Origin: Elymus sibiricus
Taxonomy: Eukaryota; Streptophyta; Magnoliopsida; Poales; Poaceae
Assembly (NCBI GenBank): GCA_039707655.1
Contig: CM077666.1
Coordinates: forward strand, 302,276,166 to 302,340,165
DNA: 64,000 nt
Direction: 5' to 3'
Positions within the stretch are counted from its first letter, which is position 1, and each line of letters opens with the position of its first letter. The notes under the pieces were generated by a model. It saw only the letters and a program-made list of their open reading frames with translations, ran no database searches and had not been told where the DNA came from. This document shows, piece after piece, positions 11,587 through 21,283 of this stretch. The position numbers and the translations under genes are program-made.

Positions 11587-12300
11587 ATGGCGAGGGGAAG
11601 AGGGCGCGGCCGTGCTTCCGCCACCGCATCGCAGGTCCCGCCCCGGGGGCGTGGTCGTTCCCCGACGGTTGCCGGCGCCGGGCCCGGCAGGAGCGGAAGG
11701 GGCGCCGCTCGCGGGCTCGGCGGGCAAGGCGCGCAGGGCCGAGGCGGCCGCGGCGGGGCGGCCGCGCTCCCGCCACAGGCAGGGAGCCACTCGGCGGAGG
11801 CAGCATGTGAGTTCATTGTGAACATGCACCGCAGCCCCTGCACCTGGCTCCGGCTCCCGGACTCCTTCGCGGCGGCGATGGCAGACCGCGCGCCCTTGGC
11901 CCTGTGGGTGTAGGCCGACGGTTGCTGCAACGGCCCCTCCTGGGTGGCAACGGAGCTCACCCCCTCGGGCTTCATGTTACTGAGGCAGGGGTGGAAGTCG
12001 TTCGCCCTCGCCCACAGCCTGAAGCGGGGGCACGTCCTCCAGTTCAAGTACGACGGGGCCGCCACGCTCTTCGTGAAGATCTTCGGGCTCTCCGGTAGCC
12101 GCCTGGAGTGTTGCGCAGAGAGCGGGGATGGCAGATACAGTGGCTCCTCCAGCGAGAACGACACCTCCGACGGTGTCGCCCCCTCCGGCGGGAGCGGAAG
12201 CGACGGCGACTCCCCCCCATCAAGAGCGAGGACGAGGACTCCGACTAGGCGCGCGCGGCGAGGACTCCGGAACCGATGGCGGCAATTGCGCGCACGGTGA
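11587..12300 (+). pseudogene. B3 DNA-binding domain protein captured in element B, one internal stop
   Basis: The frame runs from the ATG at 11587 to the TGA at 12298-12300, with a single TAG at 11911-11913. Residues 1-70 are Gly/Arg/Ala-rich. From about residue 75 a B3 fold can be followed: FIVNMHRSPCTWLRLPDSFA, then after the stop ADGCCNGPSWVATEL, GWKSFALAHSLKRGHVLQFK, and FVKIFGLSG. These match the plant B3 pattern (LP..F, dG..W.V, GW..F...H.L..Gd.L.Fky, V.iF). A Ser/Asp-rich tail follows. B3 proteins (ARF, RAV, REM groups) are plant nuclear transcription factors. The ORF opposes gag-pol of B and sits between the pol remnant and the 3' LTR. The flanks look gene-like: a GC-rich 5' region and an AT-richer trailer at 12390-12480. 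The stop could be a mutation or a missed intron; capture of a host gene is inferred. Confidence 0.7.
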
Positions 12301-13383
12301 TGGAGCCGCTCGTGCCCGCGGCGTCTGCTTGGGGACGCGCGCGGCACCCTGCACTGGAGTCTTGAGGGCGACGGTGCCTCGCCTAGGCCTCTTCTTTCTT
12401 TTCATTTTCCTGCATTGAACCGATGTAGCCCCGCGGGGACGTGAAAACATTATCTTCTATGTTTAACTTAGTGTTTTTGTGACATGGGGTGTATGCACTC
12501 TCTCCCAAAGTCCTCTCGTGAGGTTGGGTTTTTTTTTCTTTGCTCGCCTCGGCGCTCTACGCCGTTAGGACCCAGCCCCCGGGCGGGCCTCAGCCGCCGC
12601 TGGTATGTCCGGTCGCGATGCCGGGACAAGGCCAGGAGGTGAGGGGCACCGGGAGCTAGTGAGGGCTCCTGAGGCGCGATGCTCAGGGGGACCCCCTTTA
12701 GCGTGCAAGCGGCTTACACAGAAGAAAAACGCAGCGCTCAACGGGATCACGAGGGGAGAGGGCTTGAGTGATGGTAAGGGCGCCTCGCGACGCAATCACA
12801 CTTAGCTTTTGGCGGAGGGCGGTGTCGGGTGAGCCACGGCTCATGAGGGGCTCACGCAGCTCGTGAGGCATGCTCACGAGGCTCGGTGTTTGAAGCGTCT
12901 TCGCCTCGCGAGGCCGACTTGTGAGAGGCCGCCCGCGAGGTCCTCGCGCAGCTCGACTCCTGAGGGGCTGCATGTCGATAGATTTCACAATGGGGGAGCG
13001 GCGCAAGCTCGCTAACTCGCCAGTGGCAGTTGCGTGAGGAGACAAGGCACCAAGGACCTTGGTGAGGTGACGTGCACGGGAGCAGGCCTGCGAGCCAGAG
13101 CTCAGTCGCTTGGATTTGGCGGCGCTGCAGGGACGGACCCGAGCACATGCGCCGTGCCTAGCCCCCGCTCACGAAAACGGTCAGGGGAGGGGTCGCGAGC
13201 ATGCGGCGCTCTCCGGTTAACACCAAACTTAACAGGCGATTAAGCAGGTAACATAACTCATCAGGGCGAAATCAGTAAAATTCATTACACAACCAAAAGG
13301 ATAAGATTCCGGGAGCGAAGCTCGAGAGGCGCGGCAAGAGGCGACGCGCCGGGCGCACCTGGCAGAACCGCGTTGTAGTGACG
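12301..13383. other. Non-coding part of B between the B3 ORF and the pol remnant
   Basis: The first 200 bases look like a 3' trailer of the B3 ORF (cctgcattgaaccgatg, then gttttcatg-like AT-rich sequence). The rest to about 13250 is GC-rich with many scattered gag/ctcacgag words but no long ORF that I can assign. At 13200-13310 the base use turns AT-richer before the pol remnant starts. Confidence 0.5.
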
Positions 13384-16332
13384 TCACACCACTTGGCGAG
13401 GTGCACTGAGAGAGTCCGCCCCTCCGGGGCCAGGGGGCTCGCGAGGAGCAGGAGGCTCACGAGGCCCTGGCGCGATGGGCGCCAGCCTCTGGAAAGAGGC
13501 GCCGGCGTTCCTCAGCCCGATGGGCATGCGCGGGCTGCCGAAAACGGGGCCAACGCCCTGGCCAATTCGCGGCAGCTGGAAGGGGTCACCAGGGTAGAGC
13601 TGGTTGAGGCTGGTGAAATCGACGCACATGCGCTCCTTGCCGCCCTTCTTGGGGACGATGACTGGGTTGGCGAGCCATTCGGGATGGCGCACCTCACGAA
13701 CGACTCCGGCTTCTTGGAGCTTCTGAACTTCATTGATGATGAACTCTTGCTTCTCAGGCGCCTGGCGCCGTGCTTTCTGCTTGACCGGGCGTGCATTGGG
13801 GCACACCGCTAAGTGGTGCTCGATCACCTCCCTTGGCACACCGGACAAGTCGGATGCTTTCCAGGCGAAGACATCCGAGTTTGCCCGAAGGAAGGTGACG
13901 AGTGCGCTTTCCTATGCAGGAGGGAGGCCCGTGCCGATGGTGAAGGCAGGGCCGGAGTCGCTGCCGTCCACCGACACCTTCTTCGTCTCGGCGCGGTCCT
14001 GAGAGAACAGCTGCTTCTCCTTCGCGGGCGCGGCCTCGGAAGGCTCGGCCGCGTCCTCGTCGGCCGGGTGCGCGACAGCGGCAGCCTTGTAGGCGCGCTC
14101 GAGGGTGCTAGCCGCGTCCTTCTCGTCGCAGGCGACGGTGATGATGCCGCTGCAGCCGGGCATCTTGAGGACGTTGTAGGCGTGATGGGTGGCCGCCATG
14201 AACTTGGTGAGAGCTGGGTAGCCCAAGATGGTGTTGTAAGGCAGGCCGATGTGTGCCACGTAGAAGTCGATGAGCTCGGTGTGGTAGTTCTTGTGGGTGC
14301 CGAAGGTGACGGGGAGGCGCACTTGTCCCAGCGGAATGGTGGAGCCATCGGTCACTCCGGAAAAGGGCCTGGTCGGCATTAGCTGGTCGTAGGGCACCTG
14401 GAGCGTCTCGAAGGTCTCGACGGAGAGCACGTTGAGGCCGGCACCCCCGTTGATGAGGGTCTTGGTGACCACGACGTTGCTGATGGTGGGAGTGCACAGC
14501 ATGGGGAGCGCGCCTGCGGAGGCCATGTACTTGGGGTGGTCCTTGGAGTCAAAGGTGATGGCGTACTGTGACCACTTGAGGGGCCGCGAAGCCTCTGGCC
14601 TCGGGAGGGCGGCATACACCTTGTGAGAGAGTTGCTTGAAGTGGCGGATGGACGCGGGGGCTTGGGACCCGCCAAGGATGCAGGCGACCGCGCGAGGCTC
14701 CTGGTAGCCCCCAGCGCCCTCGTCAGGCTGGTTGACATCATTCCTAAGGGGTGGCGGTGGCAGCGGCGGGAGAGCGGCATTGGCCTGAGGATTCGCCTCA
14801 CGAGGCTGGTCGCGCCAGGCGGCCTCACGAGGCTGATCGCGCCAGCCCTGGCGGAAGCTGCCATTATTGTTGCGGCTGTCCCAGCGGCCGCCGCTACGGC
14901 CACCCCCGCGGCCGGCGCCGCGGCCATTGCGGTCGTCCCGGCGGCTCTGGCGCTCGTCGCGGAGCAGCTTGAGCTCCTAACAGTCTTCGGTGCTGTGGGA
15001 GAGGACGTTGTGAAAAACGCAGAGTAGCCGGTTGTCCTTCCTGGGCTCATCGTGGTCGCGGCCGCGCTTCTGCTCGGGCTCCGCCGCGAGTACGGCAGGG
15101 CCCTTGCGCTTGACATCCTTGCTCTTGGCCTTGGCGCCGTCGAAGAGGCGGCCTTCTTCAGCCTTGGCGCACTTGTCGGCGAGGTCGAGCAGCTCGAGCA
15201 CGGAGTCGAGCTCACCGTTGATGGCGAGCTTCTCGCGCATCTTGATGTCTGTGACGCCGGTGGAAAACGCGGAGATGACGGACGTGTCGGAAGCGCGCGG
15301 GATCTTGTTGCGCACCTGACTGAAGCACTGGATGTACTTGCGGAGGGTCTCGTCTGGGCGCTGTCGAACACGCCGCAGGTTGTTGATGGTGAGGGAGCGG
15401 TCCTGTGTGCCCTTGAAGTTGGCAATGAACTGGCTGCAGAGCTCGGCCCACGACGAAATGGAAGCCTCGGGGAGGTTCATGAGCCAGAAGCGTGGGCCGT
15501 CCTTGAGGGCCACGGGGAACCAGATCGCCATGACCTTGTCGTCGCCGTTCGCTGCCTCGACGCTCAACGCGTAGAGCTGGAGGAACTCCGTGGGGTTGGG
15601 GGTGCCGTCGTAGCGCGGAGGCAGATCAGGCTTGAACTTCGCAGGCCAGACCATGCGACGCAGCTCGCGGGTGAAGGCACGGCAGTCCACGCCGCTCGAG
15701 GGGACGCCGCCAGCGAGGGCGGCGCGGTTTTGATGCCCGGCCGCTGCGACGTCCTGAACGGCCTGGTCCTGGCGCTGGCGCTGCCGCTCGAGGAGCACCC
15801 GCGCATCGGGAGGCGCACGGCGGATGATCTGGCAGCTGGCCTCGTCCCGGTCTGGCGAGGATGCGCCTCGGGACGGCTCGCGAGCCCGCGCGCTGCATTG
15901 GGGCCTGGCACGCTCGTCGCGCAGAGGAGGCGGCGGGGGAGCGCCGTGTGCCAGGTCCCCAGAATGAGACGGCGGCGGGCAGAGCGAGTGAGAAGGTGCC
16001 GGAGCGTCCCCGGCGACATTGACGAGCTCGGCGATGCGACCAAGCCAGGCGTCGTAGGCGGCGTCAGCCGGACGGTAGCGGAGCAGCTCACGCGCCATGA
16101 GCAGCGTTGCCTGCGGGTTTGGCAGCCCACGGTGGGCGAGGGAGGAGGCCGTGGCGGTGTGGCCATTCGCTCGCATGGAGGGGTGCAAGGAGGAATCCTG
16201 CTGCTCGCGGGCAGCGGGATCGGTGGCGGCGGCTTCGGCTTCGGGACGGCGGCGATTGCCGCGAGCCACCGGCTCCGTCTGAGCTACGCGGCCAGCCTTG
16301 CGCTCGGCGCGCTCGCGACTTGCGTCGGCCAT
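13384..16332 (-). pseudogene. gag-pol: Element B gag-protease with truncated RT
   Basis: One frame runs from the ATG at 16332 (MADASRERAERK) to 13384 with only two stops, TAG at 14977-14979 and TAG at 13912-13914. Gag has the capsid segment PPRYDGTPNPTEFLQLY and WFPVALKDGPRFWL, then a variant zinc knuckle CVFHNVLSHSTEDC. The protease motif reads LINGGAGLNVLS, so the catalytic Asp is Asn (codon at 14449-14451). RT begins with MSGVPREVIEHH and HPEWLANPVIVPKKGGKERM, but it jumps from PFQLPRI straight to MPIGLRNAGASFQR near 13530, losing the catalytic YVDD region. Similarity ends near 13480. The RIRE2/Tat-like sequence fits the Tat lineage. It is clearly non-functional as a polymerase. Confidence 0.87.
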
Positions 16333-16395
16333 GGGGTTGGTGGAGCTGAGGGCGGAGCAGAAGAACAGTCGCGCACCCCTACCTGGCGCGCCAAA

Positions 16396-17380
16396 TGTCG
16401 GAAGTCGGGCTCCGGGGACCCAAAGGTTCGAACACTGGGGTGAGCTTGTTCTACCTACTTCGCCTCCTACCACGGTTAAGCGACGGCGAGGCGACGGCGA
16501 GGACGCGCTAGCGAGGGACGGAACGAGGACTCGGCGGTTTTACCCAGGTTCGGGCCACCTTGCGGTGTAAGACCCTACTCCTGCTTGTGGTTGGGATTGC
16601 AAGGGCAAGAGAGTTCTTGCGTACAGGGTACAAGGTAGGAGATGAAGGAATCGATTGGGTCTCTCCTCTCGTCTCTCTCCTCCTCTGTCTGTCTCGGTCC
16701 CTCTCCTACAACAGCTGCTCTGCCCCTTATATCTGCCATGGTCCTCTTCCCCCTCAAAACTTAGGCGGGAAGGGTTGCCACACTTGGTGATTTCGAAAGG
16801 GGACAGGCGCTCAAGCTATCCTGACTAAAGGTGGTCTTCGCCTGCCAAAGTATGATCCATGACGCGCTGGTGGGCTCGGTGATGACCTCCGCCCTGCGCG
16901 CCCGTCGTCTTGGTCTTCCTTCGCCGATCGGGCAACCTTTGGGGTTGCTTTGGAGAGTAGATAGCTGGCCCTGCTCCCTTAGCACGAAAGAGGAAACCAT
17001 CTTCATCCATGCCTGCTGGCGCGGCCTCTGCTGCCGCTCATCGCCGCGCGCGTCACCCACGTGACGGGCTCCAGGCCGCGCGGCAAGGCGAACAACCTTC
17101 CCCTCGAGCGCCTGCGGGAGGTGGCCTCGGGAGGCCACCTCGGAAAGCCGCCTCGCGAGGCCACTCGGGAAGCCGCCTCGTGAGAGGACCTCGCGAGGCC
17201 GTTGACGGTGGTGCTGAGCGTTGATTGCTACTCCCTGAGGAGGGGGCCTCAGGAGGCCAGGGCCTCATGAGGGGTCTTGGTGAGAGTTCGGTGGGAACGG
17301 CCCGCTGGGCCCATGCCAGGCGTTGCGCCCTAGGCCAAAGGCAGACGGGCCTGGATACCCCGGGTTCCACGGGCCCGACA
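16396..17380 (-). repeat. Element B 5' LTR
   Basis: 985 bp, starting (sense) at 17380 and ending at 16396. The primer site follows directly inside (complement of 16376-16393, TGGCGCGCCAGGTAGGGG). I could not assign the primer tRNA with certainty. Confidence 0.94.
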
Positions 17381-17385
17381 GACGT

Positions 17386-18059
17386 TCCTTTACATTAAGA
17401 GTTTGTGCATCCAACAACAAAAAGCGCATGACAACCTCTGCTTCCCTCTACGAAGGGCCTATCCTTTACTTTTATGTATTTACTTTTTATGCAAGAGTCA
17501 ATAGTGTTCTCCTCTATTCCTTTTTATCTTTATCTTTTCAAGCATCATGTGGTGGGGAAAGATCTAGGCATATATATCCAGTTGGATATGAGTGATCATG
17601 AGTTATTATTGTTGACATCACCCTTGAGGTGAATAAATTGGGAGGCAAAACTATAAGCCCCTATCTTTCTTTGTGTCTGGCTGAAACTTTTTGCTCCATA
17701 TATATGTTGTCAGTGTTAGCAATCATAGAAGACTATATGATGGTTGAGTATGTGGACTTGCTAAAAAGCTCCTACATGAGACCCTTCCTGAAAATATGAT
17801 GAATTGCAATTGCATTGTTGACTGAGAACATAGTTTGTTAGTTTTCAAGAAAGTTTATGCCTTATACTTCATTGTTGTGATGAATTGTTATTTGCTCATG
17901 AGAAGTTTTATGATAATAAATATTGTTCTTATAATAATGATCATGATGCTTCTATGTCCGTATTTTGTTTTTATCGACACCTCTCTCTCTAAACATGTGG
18001 ACATGATTATCGATATCAGCTTTCGCTTGAGGACAAGTGAGGTCTAAGCTTGGGGGAGT
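17386..18059 (+). other. Untranslated 3' region of A, second part, with polypurine tract
   Basis: Continues the 3' region of A after B. It is AT-rich and shows no credible ORF. It ends with the polypurine tract at 18046-18059 directly before the 3' LTR. Confidence 0.75.
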
Positions 18060-19578
18060 TGATACGTCCATTTTGCATCATGTTTTACTACTGTTATTTA
18101 TAGTGTTTTTAATCAATATAACACTTTGTGGAGCAATTCTAATGCCTTTTCTCTCTTAATATGCAAGATTTACACAAGGAGGGAGATTGCCGGCAGCCGA
18201 AATTCTGGACCTGAAAAAGCTATGTCAGATATACCTATTCTGCACATCTCCAAATGAGCTAAAATTTCACGGAGATTTATTTTGGAATAAATAAAAAATA
18301 CTGGAAGCAAGAAGTACCAGAGGGGGCCACCCAGGTGCCCACGAGGCACCAGGGCGCCCCCCCCCCCAGGCGCGCCCTGGTGGCTCGTGGGGCCCCTGGC
18401 CAGCCTCCGGTGCCCATTTTCTGGTATATAAGCCCATTTGCCCTAGAAAAAATAAGGAGAAGACTTTTGGGACGGTGCGCCGCCGTCTCGAGGCGGAACT
18501 TGGGCAGGAGCACTTTTGCTCTCCGACGAAGCGATTCTGCCGGGGATACTTCCCTCCGGGAGGGGGAAATCAGAGCCATCGACAACACCAACGATCCTCT
18601 CATTGTGGGAGGACCAATCTTCATCTACATCTTCAACAACACCATCTCATCTCAAACCCTAGTTCATCTCTTGTATTCAATCTTTGTCTCAAAACCTCAG
18701 ATTGGTACCTGTGGGTTGCTAATAGTGTTGATTACATCTTGTAGTTGATGCTAGTTGGTTTATCTGGTGGAAGATTATATGTTCAGATCTATTATGCTAT
18801 TCAATACCCCTCTGATCTTGGACATGAATATGATGTGTGAGTAGTTACTTTTGTTCTTGAGGACATGGGAGAAGACTTGTCATAAGTAATCATGTGAATT
18901 TGGTATTCGTTCGATATTTTGATGATATGTATGTTGTTGATTCTCTTAGTGGTGTCATGTGAACGTCGACTACATGACACTTCACCAGCTTTGGGCCTAA
19001 GGGAATGCATTGCGGAGTAGTAATTAGATGATGGGTTGCTAGAGTGACACAAGCATAAACCCTAGTTTATGCGCTATTCCGTAAGGGGCTGATTTGGATC
19101 CATATGTTTTATGCTATGGTTAGAGTTATCTTAATTCTTCTTTCGTAGTTGCGGATGCTTGTGAGAGGGGGTAATCATAAGTGGGAGGCTTGTTCAAGTA
19201 AGAACAGCACCCAAGCACTAGTCCACCCACATATCAAATTACCAAAGTAGCGAACGCGAATCAAACCAACATGATGAAAGTGACTAGATGAAATTCCCAT
19301 GTGTCCTCGAGAACGCTTTGCTTATTATAAGAGATCGTTCCGGCTTGTCCTTTGCTACAAAAAGGATTGGGCCACCTTGCTGCACTCTTTGTTACTATTG
19401 CTACTTGTCACTTGTTACAAATTGCCTTTCTATCAAACTACTCGTTACCGATAATTTCAGTGCTTGCAGAAAATACCTTGCTGAAAACCGCTTCTCATTT
19501 CCTTCTGCTCCTCATTGGGTTCGACACTCTTACTTATTGAAAGGACTATGATTGATCCCCTATACTTGTGGGTCATCA
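18060..19578 (+). repeat. Element A 3' LTR
   Basis: 1519 bp from TGATACGTCC to GGGTCATCA, followed by TSD ggtga (19579-19583). Confidence 0.95.
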
Positions 19579-19583
19579 GGTGA

Positions 19584-20626
19584 CTTCCCGGTACAATACT
19601 GGAAAAAACCAAACTTTTCACGTAACCCCGAAAACAACTTTCCATATATAAATCCTTACCTCCAGACTATTCCAGAGCTCCTCGTGATGTCTCGGATCCC
19701 ATACGGGACTCCGAACAACCTTCAGAATTTCCGCTATTAATATCTCAATACTACCCTAGCGCTATCGAACGTTAAGCGTGTGACCCTACGGGTTCGGGAA
19801 CATGTAGACATGACCGAGACACTTCTCCGGTCAATAATCAATAGCGGGATCTGGATACCCATATTGATTCCCACATGTCCAACAAAGATCTTTATCGGTT
19901 GAACCACGATGTCGAGGATTCAGTTAATCCCATATGCAATTCCCTTTGTTCGGCGATATGTTACTTGCCCGAGATTCGATCGTCGGTATCTCCATACCTA
20001 GTTCAATCTCGTTACCAGCATGTCTCTTTACTCGTTCCGTAATACAAGATCCCGTGACTAACTCATTATCCACATGGCTTGCAAGCTCTTTATGATATTG
20101 TATTACCGAGAGGGCCCAGAGATATCTCTCCGTCATACGGAGTGACAAAACCCAGTCTCGATCCATGCAACCCAACAGACACCTTCGAAGATACCTATAG
20201 AGCATCTTTATGACCACCCTGTTACGAAGTGATGTTTGATAGCACACAAGGCATTCCTCTGGTATCCGGGAGTGGCATGATCTCATGGTCTAAGGAACTG
20301 ATACTTGACATGAAGAAAGCTGTAGCAAATAACTAAATGATCTGATGCTAAGCTTACGGTTGGGTCTTGTCCATCACATCATTCTCCTAATGATGTGATC
20401 CCGTTATCAAATGACAACTCATGTCTATGGTCAAGAAACCATAACCATCTTTGATCAACGAGCTAGTCTAGTAGAGGCTTACTAGGGACACGGTGTAGTT
20501 TATGTATTCACACATGTATTTAAGTTTCCGATCAATACAATTCTAGCATGAATAATAAGCATTTATCATGAACGGGAAATATGATAATAACCATTTTATT
20601 ATTGCCTCTAGGGCATATTTCCAACA
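19584..20626 (-). repeat. Copia 5' LTR, outer portion
   Basis: Remainder of the Angela/BARE-type LTR. It includes the well-known terminal words of that group and ends ccaaca at 20626. With 1439-2116 it rebuilds a 1.72-kb LTR once A and one TSD copy are removed. Confidence 0.87.
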
Positions 20627-21283
20627 GACCCAGCAGATCATGCATTTTTTTAGAGATGTTTTTTTGTTGCTGAGATCCAGCAGGGTATCAGCTGGTCTGT
20701 GCGGGGGCTGTGGCCCGTGTAGCCCAGGCTATTATTTTATGTCTACCAAATAACCAGCCCAGTTGTTTTTTTCCTTTGTGAAAATGGCTAGCCCAGCTTT
20801 TTTTTGACGAATACCCAATGCAGGCCAACTTGTATTTCTCTGCCCGGCTGGGTTGCAAAAACGAGGAGGGGTGCATTCGGCTTGCCCAGAAAATGGGCTT
20901 TAAGTAATAATAAATGGGTTGTAAATATAAAAAAACACAGCGAATTGGCAAGTAGTTTGAAAATTAGTTTTTTCAGATTTTGAGATTTTTAATTTCATTT
21001 CAATTTTTTTTGCGCGCGCAAAATTTCATTGGATTTTAACCTAATATAAAATAATTTTGAAATTAGATTGAATCTGAATCAAAATTTTGGGATAAAAATA
21101 ATTCGGACCCCACCAAAATGTGGGAAGTTTGGTTGAAATTTTTAACCCTGGCCCTGGCTAGAAAATGGGTTGTACTGTTAACAAACAGTAAATGGGCTGC
21201 AGTAAATTCCATAGGAATTAAAAAATGGGCTGTAAATTATTAAAAATAGCAAATGGGTTGTATGCTGTCCGCCACTGATGTGA
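20627..21283. other. AT-rich CACTA interior without genes
   Basis: No ORF of note. It has repeated aaatgggctg/aaatgggttg words (for example near 20880, 21170, 21190 and 21250) spaced through AT-rich sequence, a low-order repeat of the CACTA element. Confidence 0.5.

Larger units (their letters stand above)
10240..17380 (-). mobile_element. Element B: GC-rich Tat/RIRE2-like Gypsy derivative with a captured opposite-strand ORF
   Basis: B is bounded by two 985-bp LTRs (10240-11224 and 16396-17380) with TGTCGG...CCGACA ends and a perfect TSD gacgt (10235-10239 and 17381-17385). It reads on the minus strand: primer site TGGCGCGCCAGGTAGGGG at the complement of 16376-16393, gag, protease, then an RT remnant, and a polypurine tract (complement of about 11225-11233) next to the 3' LTR. 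RH and INT are absent. Instead, about 2.1 kb without element coding holds a plus-strand ORF with a B3 domain (11587-12300). It therefore depends on proteins from other elements. The first 165 bp of the LTRs differ at about four sites by eye. It is the innermost layer of its nest. Confidence 0.93.
2117..19578 (+). mobile_element. Element A: Athila-like Gypsy retrotransposon, complete but interrupted by B
   Basis: A has two 1519-bp LTRs (2117-3635 and 18060-19578), TGAT...ATCA ends, a perfect 5-bp TSD ggtga (2112-2116 and 19579-19583), a tRNA-Asp-type primer site and a polypurine tract (aagcttgggggagt, 18046-18059). It inserted into the Copia LTR. Without B it is about 10.3 kb. The order is gag, AP, RT, RH, INT, then a second ORF. 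Stops and frameshifts break every coding part, so it cannot move by itself. In the first 230 bp of the two LTRs I counted about seven differences by eye. The tRNA-Asp primer site and TGATACG LTRs point to the Athila lineage, in the range of wheat families such as Fatima; the name is unverified. Confidence 0.93.
1..20626 (-). mobile_element. Angela/BARE/WIS-type Copia retrotransposon, 5' part, interrupted by element A
   Basis: The element reads on the minus strand. Its 5' LTR terminus lies at 20626, the LTR is split by element A (2117-19578), the leader follows from 1438 down to 142, and gag begins at 141 and runs off the window. The LTR end on the plus strand (attgcctctagggcatattt then ccaaca) is the familiar terminus of the BARE/Angela/WIS group, and the gag start matches that group. 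The rest of the element, its 3' LTR and the left TSD lie outside the window. The right flank gaccc (20627-20631) is the expected TSD copy. It inserted into the CACTA element to its right. Family assignment is from recognition and was not searched. Confidence 0.85.

Noticed and set aside
10897..12347. Long minus-strand ORFs of about 300 codons over the B LTR border and the B3 ORF
   Set aside because: They cross the LTR boundary or mirror the B3 frame, are Pro/Arg/Ala-rich, and match no element protein.
15052..16443. A 463-codon plus-strand ORF and several other long GC-rich ORFs over B
   Set aside because: It lies exactly opposite the recognisable gag of B. GC-rich coding DNA leaves the opposite strand open, and the translation shows no known motif.
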